From Rugalucina vietnamica (taxonomy: Eukaryota; Mollusca; Bivalvia; Lucinida; Lucinidae), in NCBI GenBank assembly GCA_964017185.1, contig OZ024884.1:565501-629500 (forward strand): a stretch of DNA of 64,000 bases, read 5' to 3'. The translations under genes were made by a program, and so were the position numbers. Each line of letters opens with the position of its first letter. The first letter of the stretch is position 1. Below the pieces are notes generated by a model that was not told the origin of the DNA, made no database searches, and saw only the letters and a program-made list of their open reading frames with translations. Below are positions 12,108 through 21,100 of the stretch, piece after piece.

Positions 12108-12629
12108 GTCAATACATACCGTCAAGAAATGACCTTGAACTTCAATACTCACCTATCTCCATTAGGTCATTTACCTGTCAACAACTACCGACAATGTCAT
12201 TTTTAATTTGTAAAAAAATGAAAATTTTCTGTATAAAATGTTTGATATTTTTCTTATTTTTGCTCAAAACATAGATTGTTGGTGCACGTTAGAACCGCCT
12301 CGCCGAGACGGTTCTAACGAGTACCCACAATCTATGATGAGCAAAAATAAGAAACATAGGTATACCCCTGCAAACCCCAGTTTTTCTATATAAAAGTGGG
12401 GTTTAAGGAGGTATACATTACACGGACGTATTTTCGTCATGGTACATTGCATGGACAAGTTTTCGTAATGTTATCAAATAACTGTGTCACCAAAACTGCG
12501 GCATACCATTGTAGTCCCTGTAGTGAGTACAATGTATGTGGTTCGTCGATTGCATGTGGTTACTTCCGGGGGTGGAGGACACTGTCTGACTTTGCCCGAA
12601 TAAATCTTGGCAAACCGTGATAATCAACC
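2303..12629 (-). CDS. Gene A: secreted-type protein with two CxC-ending cysteine modules (exons 2-10)
   Basis: Function unknown; I do not recognise the family. Exons, 5' to 3' on the minus strand, are 12507-12629, 10775-10822, 9484-9573, 8619-8693, 7078-7125, 6033-6101, 5315-5392, 3984-4028 and 2303-2388, about 220 codons. The first exon was not found. Each exon has AG and GT at its borders, and every internal junction is phase 1. The start of exon 2 (LIITVCQDLFGQ) looks like the end of a signal peptide. The body has C-x17-C-x24-C-x19-C-x-C followed by C-x24-C-x19-C-x18-C-x-C, two related halves. The last exon is a Ser/Thr/Pro tail ending in TAA. Exon lengths 3-9 are identical to gene B, and introns still align in places. 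Introns are full of MITEs, SINEs and reverse-transcriptase tails. Unlike gene C it has no ShK, mucin-like or amidase-like exons. Confidence 0.72.
2508..2560 (-). other. Duplicated, possibly alternative, terminal exon of gene A
   Basis: A 53-nt copy of the Ser/Thr/Pro tail exon lies 172 nt upstream of the 2303-2388 exon. It has the same acceptor (TTTTCCAG) and phase 1, encodes SVVHTISPTPTPPIVG and then stops with TGA. About 140 bp of the surrounding intron is duplicated with it. Either copy could serve as the 3' exon, so the tail could differ by splicing. Confidence 0.55.
2652..2746 (+). mobile_element. 3'-end fragment of the reverse-transcriptase element family
   Basis: The segment reads TTTTTCCCACC..GGTTTTTGGAGTGG..TGATTGCGCC..TTCCTGATC..TTGTACCTTT, the same 3' terminus that follows the reverse-transcriptase frames at 23.4 and 50.4 kb on the opposite strand. 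It is a short, 5'-truncated copy. Confidence 0.7.
2890..3131. mobile_element. Palindromic MITE, family F4, copy 1
   Basis: A central hairpin (GATGGGACGCCGC and its complement, flanked by AATAGCCCC and the CAAACAG word) lies between weak TTAACTC/GGGTTAA ends. Related copies are at 9,848-10,040 and 44,288-44,522. It interrupts an intron that is uninterrupted at the matching place in gene B (about 49.5 kb). Confidence 0.7.
3440..3595. repeat. Long imperfect inverted repeat
   Basis: The arms read TTTTTTGAGTTGAACACCAAATAT and so on, and return as ATATTTGGTATTTACCGATAAAAAGTA, with an inner ACATGAAAATTTTCTCG/CGAGTGAAAATTTAGATGTTTT stem. It is probably a fold-back MITE in an intron of gene A. Confidence 0.6.
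4043..4190 (-). mobile_element. 3'-end fragment of the reverse-transcriptase element family
   Basis: It carries the GTACAAGTAGGCAA..GATCAGGAAAAG..GCAATCAGAAAAAGATTCCCAC terminus in the minus orientation, running to a TATACCATGAAAACATAT boundary. A short 5'-truncated copy lying upstream of exon 9 of gene A. Confidence 0.7.
4430..4890. repeat. Local duplication plus fragment of the GATCCTTTAAGAGCAG repeat family
   Basis: A block with GAGAAATTCATTATCGG..TTAGATTCATTTTCTAACCG occurs at about 4431-4495 and again at about 4785-4860. Between and around it are minus-strand pieces of a dispersed repeat (GGCCCATCCC, CTCATTAATATGCTCACTG) also present at 5.16-5.25, 44.94-45.07, 51.83-51.96 and 58.50-58.57 kb. 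Confidence 0.5.
5445..5627. repeat. Tandem repeat, 61-bp unit, three copies
   Basis: Units begin ATACAAGTATAC at 5445 and 5506 and ATACAAGTACAC at 5567. Each contains GAA(A/C)GCAACAAACACTT and ends GTATTGTA(C/G)GCTGG. It lies in the intron between exons 8 and 7 of gene A. Confidence 0.85.
5800..5995 (+). mobile_element. tRNA-derived SINE, copy 1 (GGCCTGGATAGCGTAG family)
   Basis: Begins GGGGCCTGGATAGCGTAGTG, with an A-box-like start and a B-box-like GGTTTGATTCCGAG. A second copy with the same order of blocks lies at 52,792-52,985, ending in similar ..GATCACA..CG..AATAAATTC sequence. Inference: a short interspersed element with a tRNA-like head. Confidence 0.6.
6770..6845. repeat. Tight hairpin with AATATTATTTTGATTG arms
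   Basis: ACAATCAAAATAATATTCACC occurs twice in direct order and is followed at once by its complement GGTGAATATTATTTTGATTG. It is flanked by shorter inverted GATAAATC.. words (6765 and 6885), so the whole 6720-6900 block may be one fold-back element. Confidence 0.7.
7261..7595. mobile_element. MITE, family F3 (AATTAGCGCAC ends), copy 1
   Basis: The left end TTCTAATTAGCGCACAGTGC and the right end TGCGCGAATTAGAA are inverted repeats. The interior is AT-rich and non-coding with further GCGCAC words. A second, interrupted copy in opposite orientation is at 28,624-29,696. Confidence 0.7.
8400..8610. mobile_element. Palindromic MITE, family F1, copy 1
   Basis: Family hallmark: a near-perfect palindrome centred on CGCC(T/G)...GGCGG between GCTCAAAACATA..ATTGTGGGTAC arms, followed by GAAAATTTTCA and ending TTGCAT(G)GGCAAGTTTTCGTAA. 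Nine copies lie in this window. This one abuts exon 5 of gene A. Confidence 0.75.
9848..10040. mobile_element. Palindromic MITE, family F4, copy 2
   Basis: It starts TTTAACCC and contains ..GACGAATG..GGGCGAGTTCAC and the AATAGCCCCAGATGG hairpin with a mutated centre, ending CTGTTTGCCTATGTTA. It matches 44,288-44,522 over its whole length. Confidence 0.7.
10145..10450. repeat. Two hairpins, one containing a 27-bp tandem duplication
   Basis: At about 10,150-10,195 GTGAGAATCCTTTGCAT is followed by its perfect complement. At about 10,337-10,448 GTTCATGGAGCTATGAACCG pairs with CGGTTCATAGCTCCATGAAC, and the loop side repeats CGCAGTGGGTCGCGTGCAAAG twice. Probably remnants of fold-back elements in the gene A intron. 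Confidence 0.75.
10940..11175. mobile_element. Fold-back MITE, family F2, copy 2 (best preserved)
   Basis: Terminal inverted repeat GAGCCGCATCGTGAGAAAACC at the left and GGTTTTCTCACGTCGCGGCTC at the right. The internal stem GCGAAAACAAAGGCGC..AGCTTCGCGG is followed by its complement. It lies directly upstream of a reverse-transcriptase fragment. Confidence 0.8.
11185..11915 (+). pseudogene. Diverged 3' part of the reverse-transcriptase element
   Basis: A plus-strand relic. The first 250 bp still encode pieces matching the C-terminal end of the 24-kb frame (DLVYKFKKLIERNDFSFQFRK, NFNVMRQFACL) but with frame breaks. The downstream part matches the 3' untranslated tail of that element (TCGGAGCTTCTTGTCTGTTGC, CACGAGGACCGAAC, GCTGAGGGTGAGGTTAG), down to the TGATTGCGCC..TTCCTGACC terminus. 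It is clearly older than the 24- and 51-kb copies. Confidence 0.7.
12061..12104. repeat. Poly(T) run of 44 bases
   Basis: An uninterrupted T run; on the minus strand it is a poly(A) tract. It is likely the tail of a retroposed copy, though no parent was identified beside it. Confidence 0.85.
12190..12475. mobile_element. Palindromic MITE, family F1, copy 2
   Basis: GAAAATTTTC..TTTTGCTCAAAACATAG and the palindrome GAACCGCCTCGCCGAGACGG, followed by the TATACCCCTGCAAACCCCAG..ATATAAAAGTGGGGTTT block and GCATGGACAAGTTTTCGTAATG. It ends about 30 bp from exon 2 of gene A. Confidence 0.75.
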
Positions 12630-12877
12630 CTAAAAAGAAATGAATTGTCTGTAGTTACAGGCAAAAATCTAGGTTTTTTTTTTTTCTTTTGTTTGTCTGA
12701 TCCAATAATATGCCACACAATGGCATGGGTAATGCATTTTAAGAGAAGTAGTCCGTCTTTAATTAGCTCTGCACGATATCTTACAAACGTCTCTCTTGGT
12801 ACTTGACCCACTTAATGTCGCCTGTTATTATAGCTAGTAAATAATGACGATTTCACATTTTACAAAACATCTCTGTT

Positions 12878-13186
12878 GTACGAGTAGATCGCAAAATTAG
12901 TTGTTTACGCTCTGTTGTACGAGTAGATCGCAAAATTAGTTGTTTACGCTTCCGTAAATCACGTAACAAGGCAAATTCAGAAATCACAGAAAATGGCACT
13001 GTCCTCCCGTTACGTACAAGTTTTTGGAAGCAAATTACATACCAAATTTGATTACTAACTCCATTTCTGTGTGTGTCAATGTTCTACAGACCACTAAAAG
13101 ACTGATAAAACTTATAGTTTAAGGTCAATCATTATAAACAATGAGACACACTTAAGGTCAATCATTATAAACAATGAGACACACTT
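12878..13186. repeat. Two short tandem duplications (38 bp x2 and 37 bp x2)
   Basis: CTCTGTTGTACGAGTAGATC.. is repeated twice at about 12,880-12,957, and TTAAGGTCAATCATTATAAA.. is repeated twice at about 13,111-13,185. Both are near-perfect head-to-tail copies upstream of gene A. Confidence 0.8.
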
Positions 13187-13195
13187 AAACAGTTA

Positions 13196-13623
13196 CCGTA
13201 AAAATTTTGTTAAACGCCCGTGCGTTTATTCAAAACAGTACCTTTACAATAGAGAGCGATGGCCACTTATTGGAGGCTACACTGTACGCAAACATGCAAG
13301 AATTCATATATATGCAACTATTCCTGGATCCCAATCTGTCCCAGATAGGACTTTTGTACCATGTAGGTGTTCGGGTACCCCACGGTATTACCATTTATTT
13401 GGACTACAAAAGAAAAAAAAAGATGTGTGTGCTATTTTAAACAGCAGCGGCAAAATTAGAAATTTTCCACCTAAAATACAGGACTTTAACCCTACACTTT
13501 TAAAGTTGGCGTTTATTAACGGTTCCTGGAATTCAAAAAGTCACGGATAAAATGGCCGGTTTGGGCGTACAAATAGGGATATGGCCGTTTATTAGAGTGC
13601 GGGCGTTTAATAGAATTTTACGG
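13196..13623. mobile_element. TA-flanked TIR element with CCGTAAAA ends (428 bp)
   Basis: The left end CCGTAAAAATTTTGTTAAAC and the right end GTTTAATAGAATTTTACGG are inverted repeats, bounded on both sides by TA. It has no transposase. Inference: a Tc1/mariner-type MITE. Confidence 0.65.
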
Positions 13624-13788
13624 TATGTCCGTGGTCTCCGTACACTAAAACCAGCAAATAAGTATGAGAAAAAGAAAGTTTTTTTTTTCTGTTCGAAAAG
13701 CTTTATCCTATATTTATGATAAAAAAATCTAGCTGGCTAACCTGCACTCCGATACACTTCGTGTCATGACAGGTCTAACGGAACACCC

Positions 13789-13986
13789 ATGGAAATATTA
13801 AATAACTTGGTTGGTGATGTTAAGGCTATTCCAAGAGAATTCTATCCGTACATTAACAGTCAGAAAAAAAGATTTTCAAGGTACATGTTTAACCAATTTG
13901 AAAAAGAGAAATGGAGGTGCAACGGTGAAGCAGCCATGGTGATGCGTACTATTCTGGTTATTTTTCATTACGATTTGTCGCAATAA
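13789..13986 (+). pseudogene. Possible LINE ORF2 fragment
   Basis: A short open stretch containing AIPREFYPYINSQKKRFSRY resembles the linker between endonuclease and reverse transcriptase in CR1/RTE-like LINE proteins, where FY.YI.S words are common. Only about 30 residues support this and no further domain follows, so it may be coincidental. Confidence 0.25.
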
Positions 13987-13989
13987 CCA

Positions 13990-14732
13990 GGAGACCTTAG
14001 GACAAGTTCTTGGCTTACTGTCAGATCCTAGAAAACTTATATGCAATTTAATCTTGGATGTTCAACAATTAAATTAAAGTTTAAACCAATCACCAAGAGA
14101 AGATTAAAGTTAAGATGTGTGTACGAGTTTCGTGACAGTGTGTTGGTGCATTGTACACCCAAGCCAAAACGGTGTATTTTTTGTTCTTGTTTCTTGTTGT
14201 TTTATGTTTTTTGTGTTGAATTGTATGCTGTTTGCACCTTACGGGGGATGATCCAAAATAACTTGGATTTTTGCTTTAGCTTCTATACAGCAAGAATAGA
14301 GGGACCGGGAATCGATGCAATTAAATTTAAAGCCCCCCAACACAGGCACTAGGTGGGAAGGAAAATACATTAAACACAACAAAACATTTGTAAATGTATT
14401 AAAATGCATTACCCAGACCAATCAAATGCTTACAAAATAACATGAACATAAATCGGAATATGCACAGAATATTTTGGCAAAATATCAAGAAAATACGACC
14501 CGTTAACAATCTAGAGTCAAAATGAAGGGTCAGTATGGTCTAAACGGCGTTCGTCTTCTTTAATTTCGTAACGTCGTAGACGTTTTTATTCATTTTGAAG
14601 TAAAATTGGGCTTCACCTCAGCACTAGCAACCATCTATTCAACATGTACCACAAATAAAAGAATTTTTACTTATTTGTGCTGCGACCTTTGCAGATTTTC
14701 AATCAGTATCCAAAACTCGAAGCAATTCACAG
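13990..14732. other. Spacer with no gene recognised
   Basis: AT-rich sequence between the LINE-like scrap and the hAT left end. The open frames here are short, lack domain words and overlap one another on both strands. Confidence 0.45.
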
Positions 14733-15012
14733 CAGGCCTAGAAATTTTTCTGAAGACCTACTCGTCCTGTAAACAATTTTCACTCGTCCTTACTGCTGGT
14801 GCACTCGTCCTTAAAATCTGGATTTCAAAGGAGACAAAAATCATCAAAAACTGTTTTATTGAACTGACTAGATAATCTTGACTAGAGGAAAATGTAGCAT
14901 GACTAGCCTTTGTAATAAACATAATTACTTTTAGTTTAGCAATAAATGATCATTTACTATGATCTAAGTACAACCAAAACTGAATGTGTGTTTACTTGTT
15001 CATTTTCCCAAT

Positions 15013-17224
15013 TCACCCATCAGACGATGAATCGTCTGAATCTGACTGAGGTGCAGCAGCCCTTGGACCCCTTGGACCCCTTGGACCTGTACATCTGTGC
15101 CCTTTAGTATGCCTACTCTTTTTGCCTCTGTTCAGCCAGTTTATGATACTATCTGTGGGCCTATATGTCTTAAAATCAGGTCCATCTACCTTAATTCTTA
15201 CCAGGTTGGACAAATTTTTCTGTTTCATGCTTGTTCTTGCACTAGTTTTGATACAGTTTACTGAGCTAAACCCACGCTCACATTCAGCAGTTGTTGGTGA
15301 GATTGTCAACATGATAAGAATAAGAACCATAATGTGCTTTATGTGTTGCACCTCAGCAGAATTCTTATTTCCCACAAGTGTTTCATATGCATCAATAACT
15401 GCACGGTTTAGATTTCTTGAAATGTACATTTTAAGGTCAAACCATTCATCACTTATTGAATCCTTTTCCTCTTGGGATAAGAGTGGGGAATAGAGATCTA
15501 CAAGCTTGTCTATTTCTTCATCCCCATACACCCTGAACTCCTCTGACTCTTTATCAGGCCATATCTGAAAGTCAAAGACATTGAACAAAGAATGAGGCTC
15601 CCCTCCCAGATGTTTGATGAATCTTTCTTCTAGAAAGAACTCTGCTACTTCCAGTAGTGTGTTGATATCCGCTTTGATTCTATCAGATGTATCCCTCTCT
15701 CTCCTATTCTGTTTATGAGTCATCTCGTTACCTCTGAACTTTCCATCAGTTGATTCACTCAAAAACTTTCTGAGCATCTTTCCTCTTCTGGTTTTCATTT
15801 GGATGAACTTTTCCTTGAGTTCAGAAACCCTTTTGCCTACTTCAGAGATCAAACTCTTTTTCTGCTGAAAAAGAGTAGATATTTCAGATAAGAGGTTTGT
15901 CCAGTCTATCATAAAGTGTAAGAATGTTATAAATCTTTCAGATTTCATATCTCTCAGGTATGCACTAGCTTTTTGAGAGCTTTCGTCCCTACCAGCTAGC
16001 TATCTCAGTCAAATGATAAATTGTACTGTCATAGTTATCCAATAGTGCCTTAAGTGCCCTGTTCTGACTCGCAACCCATCTTATCTGCTGAACACCTCCA
16101 TAATGTTTCAACTCTTGGTCTAGTGAAACAGCTATCTCGTATAGTTCCCTCCTTTTCTTTGGGGAATAGTAATATAGAGCGAATATTCCTTTCAGAGATT
16201 TTTCAAAGTCAGCCAGGTAATCACATCCTTTCTTTGCATCACAAACAGCAAGTTCAAGATTGTGCGCAATACAATGCACCACAGCAACATAATCATTACA
16301 TGTTTCATTATCGTCAAGTTGCTCATTTATATCATCCAGTAACAGTTTTACAGCCCCTGCTTTCTTGCCCATGTTAACTGACGCACCATATGTATTAACA
16401 GCAACAAGTGTCTCAGCTAATACCTGTTCGGATACACCTACTGATTCTAAACCCTTCAACCAACCTTCTTTCACTCCTGTAGCATTACCCTGATCTAAGT
16501 TAACAATGTCCCCCAGCTTTGTCTGAATGTGCCCCTCACTATCAACAAAACGCACATAAACAAGTTCGTGCTCTATTATACCCTTATCCGTCGATCCATC
16601 ACCTAGTATACTAATAAATCTTGCATTTTCGCGTTCATTGGAAACATTGTCTTTGATTACATCTGAAGAACTGGCCAGAAATTTTTTGCAAGCTTTGTCA
16701 TTCAGGTAGTTAGTTCCTAAGTTTAACCCATTCTTTGTTTGTAAGGCACATAGTTTTTGGTACTTTGAGAAGGGCTCATTTTCAGAAGCAATATAATAAG
16801 CAGTGTTGAAGAGCTTTTCATAAACTTCACTGTTCTTTTCATCTTGAACTTTTGGCATAACTTGTTCCACCTGGATTTTCAAGGGCCTTCTACGATCAAC
16901 ACATGTCTGGTGTTTCACACTTTTGTCATGAAATCTCAGAGTTTCTTTTCTATAGTTTGATGTTATACCCGTAACCAGTGTGGACTTCGGGTCTGAAATT
17001 GTTGGATAATCACGACACACTTGGCAAAATAACGTATTGCCGTCAGTCCCAACCCAGTCATATTCATCCACCCAAGTGTCAATAATTGTTCGTTTTCTGT
17101 TCTTTTTATTATATGTTTGTTGCTGCAATTTCCTTTTCTCTCGCTTTTCTTGTTCTTTTGTTTGCTGTTCAGAATCAGCCCCGCCTTGCAGACAGAATTT
17201 TCTAATGTCGCCCTGCTTCGTCAT
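15013..17224 (-). pseudogene. hAT transposase, ZNF862/KIAA1586-like, split by a frame change
   Basis: Two frames in series. The first (17,224-15,989, 411 codons) begins with a Lys-rich region and a TTF/BED-like zinc finger (C67-x2-C70, H99, H105). It then has the RNase H-fold start LGDGSTD at about 208-213 and the CIAHNLELAV motif at about 318-327. At about 279, in NTYGASVNMG, the Asp normally expected in the DGA motif is Tyr. The second frame (15,948-15,013, 311 codons) continues the domain and holds the C-terminal dimerisation motif (TISPTTAECERGFSSVN), then a GPRGPRGPR and Ser/Asp-rich tail. The halves are offset by one base near 15,975-15,985, where a TAG follows IASW. No acceptor is visible that would make this an intron. 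Inference: inactive through both the frame change and the missing Asp. Confidence 0.75.
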
Positions 17225-17329
17225 TTTTGTCGTCTACTTTCGATATCAAAATTGAAATTCTCGATTATTTGACTTTTGGTGTAAGCCGTTTTATCATATG
17301 GAGATAAAACCCGGGTCGTCTTAAGTCTC

Positions 17330-17334
17330 GATAG
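17330..17334. other. Target-site duplication GATAG (left)
   Basis: Identical to 22,363-22,367. A 5-bp duplication is normal for Ty3/Gypsy integrases. Confidence 0.85.
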
Positions 17335-17489
17335 TGAAATATAACGGAGCCATTGTCGGGCTACTAATTTTTAATAATAAACCAAAATGATGACGTCATA
17401 CAAATATGTGTGTGTGCCTTGAAACCGAAGTCCGATTTTAAGTATTACGAGTTACCTAAAGTAACCCGAGTCCGATTCAGAATGTTACA
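17335..17489 (-). repeat. 3' LTR of the Ty3/Gypsy element (155 bp)
   Basis: On the element strand it begins TGTAACATTCTG and ends CGTTATATTTCA. I see no difference from the 5' LTR at 22,208-22,362. It contains TGACGTCA, a CRE/ATF-type palindrome that could serve as a promoter element. Confidence 0.9.
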
Positions 17490-17502
17490 TCCTTCTCTTT
17501 CT
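17490..17502 (-). other. Polypurine tract
   Basis: On the element strand AGAAAGAGAAGGA sits immediately before the TGTAAC start of the 3' LTR, the standard plus-strand primer position. Confidence 0.8.
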
Positions 17503-17889
17503 AAAGAAACTTAAATTGTTTTTTTTTTTTGTGCACGTTTGAATAATACAACAGGAATAATGTTCATCTCCAGTGTGTATGAGTTTATAATTGTACTGTT
17601 TTAATGGTGATTCAAGTGATTCACAATTTAAACTTGTGATACATGTACATGAAAATTCCCAATAAAGTTCCTAAACATATGGGTCACTTTGTTATGTTGC
17701 TCCTTATGTTTGAATGAAGTTTTCAAAAGGCACGACATTAATGTTTTCTCTAGAATGAATAATAAAAAAAATCAAACAAAAACATGTGATACTGATTAGA
17801 GTGACACACTTAGATGTGTATGAAACATGTGCATGTATAATATATATGTGTATATAAAAAACAAAAGCAAAACAAACATTAAACTAGAA

Positions 17890-18100
17890 TATTTACAACA
17901 GGGCTCTTGCCCTGAGGCTGGCACGGGGATTATTGTGCCCCTTAACACAGTGCACAGCCTATGTATTATACTGATAGTGATTTCTAGAATACTGAAATGA
18001 CTAGACTATATATATTGACTTAGAATGTTTAGAATATGGCTCTTGACCTGAGGCTGGCACGGGGATTATTGTGCCCCTTAACACGGTGCGCAACCTTCTA
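17890..18100 (-). repeat. Duplicated about 62-bp block in the 3' untranslated region of the Gypsy element
   Basis: The block CCTGAGGCTGGCACGGGG..ATTATTGTGCCCCTTAACAC occurs at about 17,898-17,960 and 18,037-18,098. Each copy can fold (GGCAC/GTGCC). It lies between the pol stop and the polypurine tract and may be an RNA signal; its role is unknown. Confidence 0.65.
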
Positions 18101-18115
18101 TTTACTGTATAATAT

Positions 18116-21100
18116 TTATAAGTCCAGTCGTCTTGGAGGAATTACATGTCTACCCGATCTTGTGACTTTTAAAGGTGAGCCCGAACTTGTTGCACTTGAG
18201 TCTAGTGTCCCACGATCCGGAAGATTAGGCGGAATCGTAGATTTTGGGGGTTGTTGTTCTGCAAGATCGCCAGAAGTTGACATGCGATCTGGCAAACTAA
18301 TTTCACCGAAATCATCCTGATCGAAACTATTTCCGCTGTTTGCACTTTGTGTTGATAGTCGTAGATGTTTTCGATTACGGCGGTACACCCTCTCCCCGCT
18401 GCGTACAATATATGACCGCGGTTTATCGTGTTTTTCTATGACTGTCCCAGGTTTCCAAGAAGTTGAGCCTGGTAGTGGGCTCATGCGAACACTAGTTCCT
18501 TCTGAAAGAGGCTGAAGGTCCTTAGCCCCTTTGCGTTGATCATAATACATTTTCTGCTTCTGTTTTTCTGCGTTGAAATGTCTTTTCACCAGATTTGAAT
18601 CATGTTCTTTTGGTCTCAAGACTGAATCACTTGAGGGAAGGATATTCCTTGGACGCCTTCCCATAAGCAACTGACTAGGCGACAAATTTAAACCTGGTAA
18701 TTGTGTGGTGCGATAGTCAAGAAGCGCCAAATGCTTGTCTGATGTTTTCCTCCATAAACGTTTCACTGTTTGAATGGCACGTTCCGCTTCCCCATTACTG
18801 CTTTGGAAATGGGGACTAGAGGTTTCATGTTCAATGCCATATTGTTTACAAAATGTCTTAAATTCTGAAGATGCGTACTGGGGTCCGTTATCCGTTCGGA
18901 GTATTTGCGGAATTCCATGACATGCAAACACCGATTTCATTGCATTTATTACCGCCGATGAGGTAATTTCTGACAGTTCCACAACATCCATATATTTGGA
19001 ATAGTAGTCCACTATAAGCAAGTATTTCTTGTTTTCGAAGTCAAAGAGGTCACTTCCCACCATGCTATATGGTAGGTCTGGGGTGGGGGTAGGTCTGAGT
19101 GGTTCGTGAATTTGCTGGTTTTGGTACTCTGCACATGTTAAACAATCTCTGATTAAATTTTCAATGTCTGAGTTCATATTTGGCCAGTACATGACTTCCC
19201 TACCCCTTTGTTTGCATTTGGTCATCCCTAAATGTGACTTATGTATTAATTTAAGCATGTCCACTCTGAGACTTGGCGGTATAACTATGCGGCTGCCTTT
19301 GTAGATAATTCCGTCTAGTATCGTTAGTTGGTCTTTCGAGTCCCAGTACTGACGTACTTCAAACGGTGTATCTTTCCGCTTTTCCGGCCAACCATCCTTT
19401 ATTACCGAATACAGGACTGGCAGTTCCTTTTGTGTGAGATCCTGTATTTGGAGATACTTGGATTTGCTAACTGAAATCATGTTCAAATTATCCATTATGT
19501 CATTGTCATTAATGGGGTTACTTGTTTGACATGGGAGATATGCTCTTGATAAGGCATCTGATACATGCATCTCTGTTCCTTTCCTGTATCGAAGCTCTAT
19601 GTCATACCACTGCAGTTTTAACATCATGTTTTGTATGCGCATTGGTGCTGATAGTAGCGGTTTGCGAAAAATTTGTTCTAGTGGTTTGTGATCATTATAT
19701 ATGACTGTCTGTTTGCCAAATATATATCTGTGAAACCTAGTGGTGCTGAACACGACAGAGAGCATTTCCTTTTCGATCTGAGCATATCGCTTTTCAGTTT
19801 CGGTTAATGATCGTGACGCGTACGCAATAACGTGACCCTCCTGTAATAGGACTGCTCCCAAACCATCTTTGCTAGAATCACATTCTATTTCTACAGGTTT
19901 GTTAACATCATAGTAAGCCAAGACAGGGGGTGTGCTACATAGGTGCTTCAGTTGTTGGAAACTAGATTCCTGTTCATATTCCCATTTAAAGTCATTGTCT
20001 TCTTTTAACAGAACACGTAGTGGTGCATCAACCTCGCTGAGTCTGGGTATGAACTTCGACACATACTGCACCATGCCCAGAAATCTTCGAACTCCATCTT
20101 TATCTGTTGGAGCAGGCATATTGACGATTGCGTTGACCTTTTCCGCGTCAACCTGTAAACCCTGCGAACTGATTATATGGCCCATGTAAGTCACACTTGG
20201 TTGCCTTATGCTACATTTATCAAAGTTTAGTTTCAGATTAAAGTTTGTTGCTCTTTTCACAACTTCCTTTAGAATTTGATCATGATGCTCCTCATCACGA
20301 CCCGCAATCAATATGTCGTCGATGATAGCGTAAGCGCCTTCCACGCCCTCTAGCATTTGGTCCATAATTCGTTGATAGATTTCAGACGCGCAGCGGATTC
20401 CGAACGGCAAACGTAACCACCTATAGCGTCCGACAGGTGTATTAAACGTTGTCAAGTATGAAGACTGATTGTCAAGCTTTATTTGTAGGAAACCAGATTT
20501 AGCGTCGAGGACTGAGAACACTTTTGCGTGTGGAATTTCTGTTATAATATCATCTATAGTTTTCATGGGATGGTGCTCCCTTTTAATAACTTTGTTTAGA
20601 TCTTTTGGGTCAATGCAAATTCTGATTTTATCTTTCTTGCACGACACGACCATTGAGCTCACCCATTCAGTTGGCTCTTTTACTGGTGTTATGTAACCAA
20701 ACTCTTCCATTTCACGGAGTTTTTCAATGGGGCGTGGTTTGATAGCTGCTGGAAGTCTACGAACTGGATGTATCACACCCTGGGCATTTTCTTCAATTTT
20801 TATAGAATATTCACCCGGTAATGTTCCTGTTGTTTTGACCAGGTCAGGAAAGTCTCTAGCTAACTCTTCTTCTGCTGTGATCACTGTGCTTACTCTCCTT
20901 AATATGTCTAATTTTTCTGCTAGATCACCACTGATTATGTTTTCCTGGATTAAGTCGACTATTTCAAATTTGACTTCAGTGTTTATGTCATTATATGTGA
21001 CGTTCAAATTTACGGATCCAAGTGGCTTGATTTGGTGGTTACTGTATGATTTCAGGGTCCTATTAGATTTCTCTAATTTGACATTGCCGATTTTGTCAAA

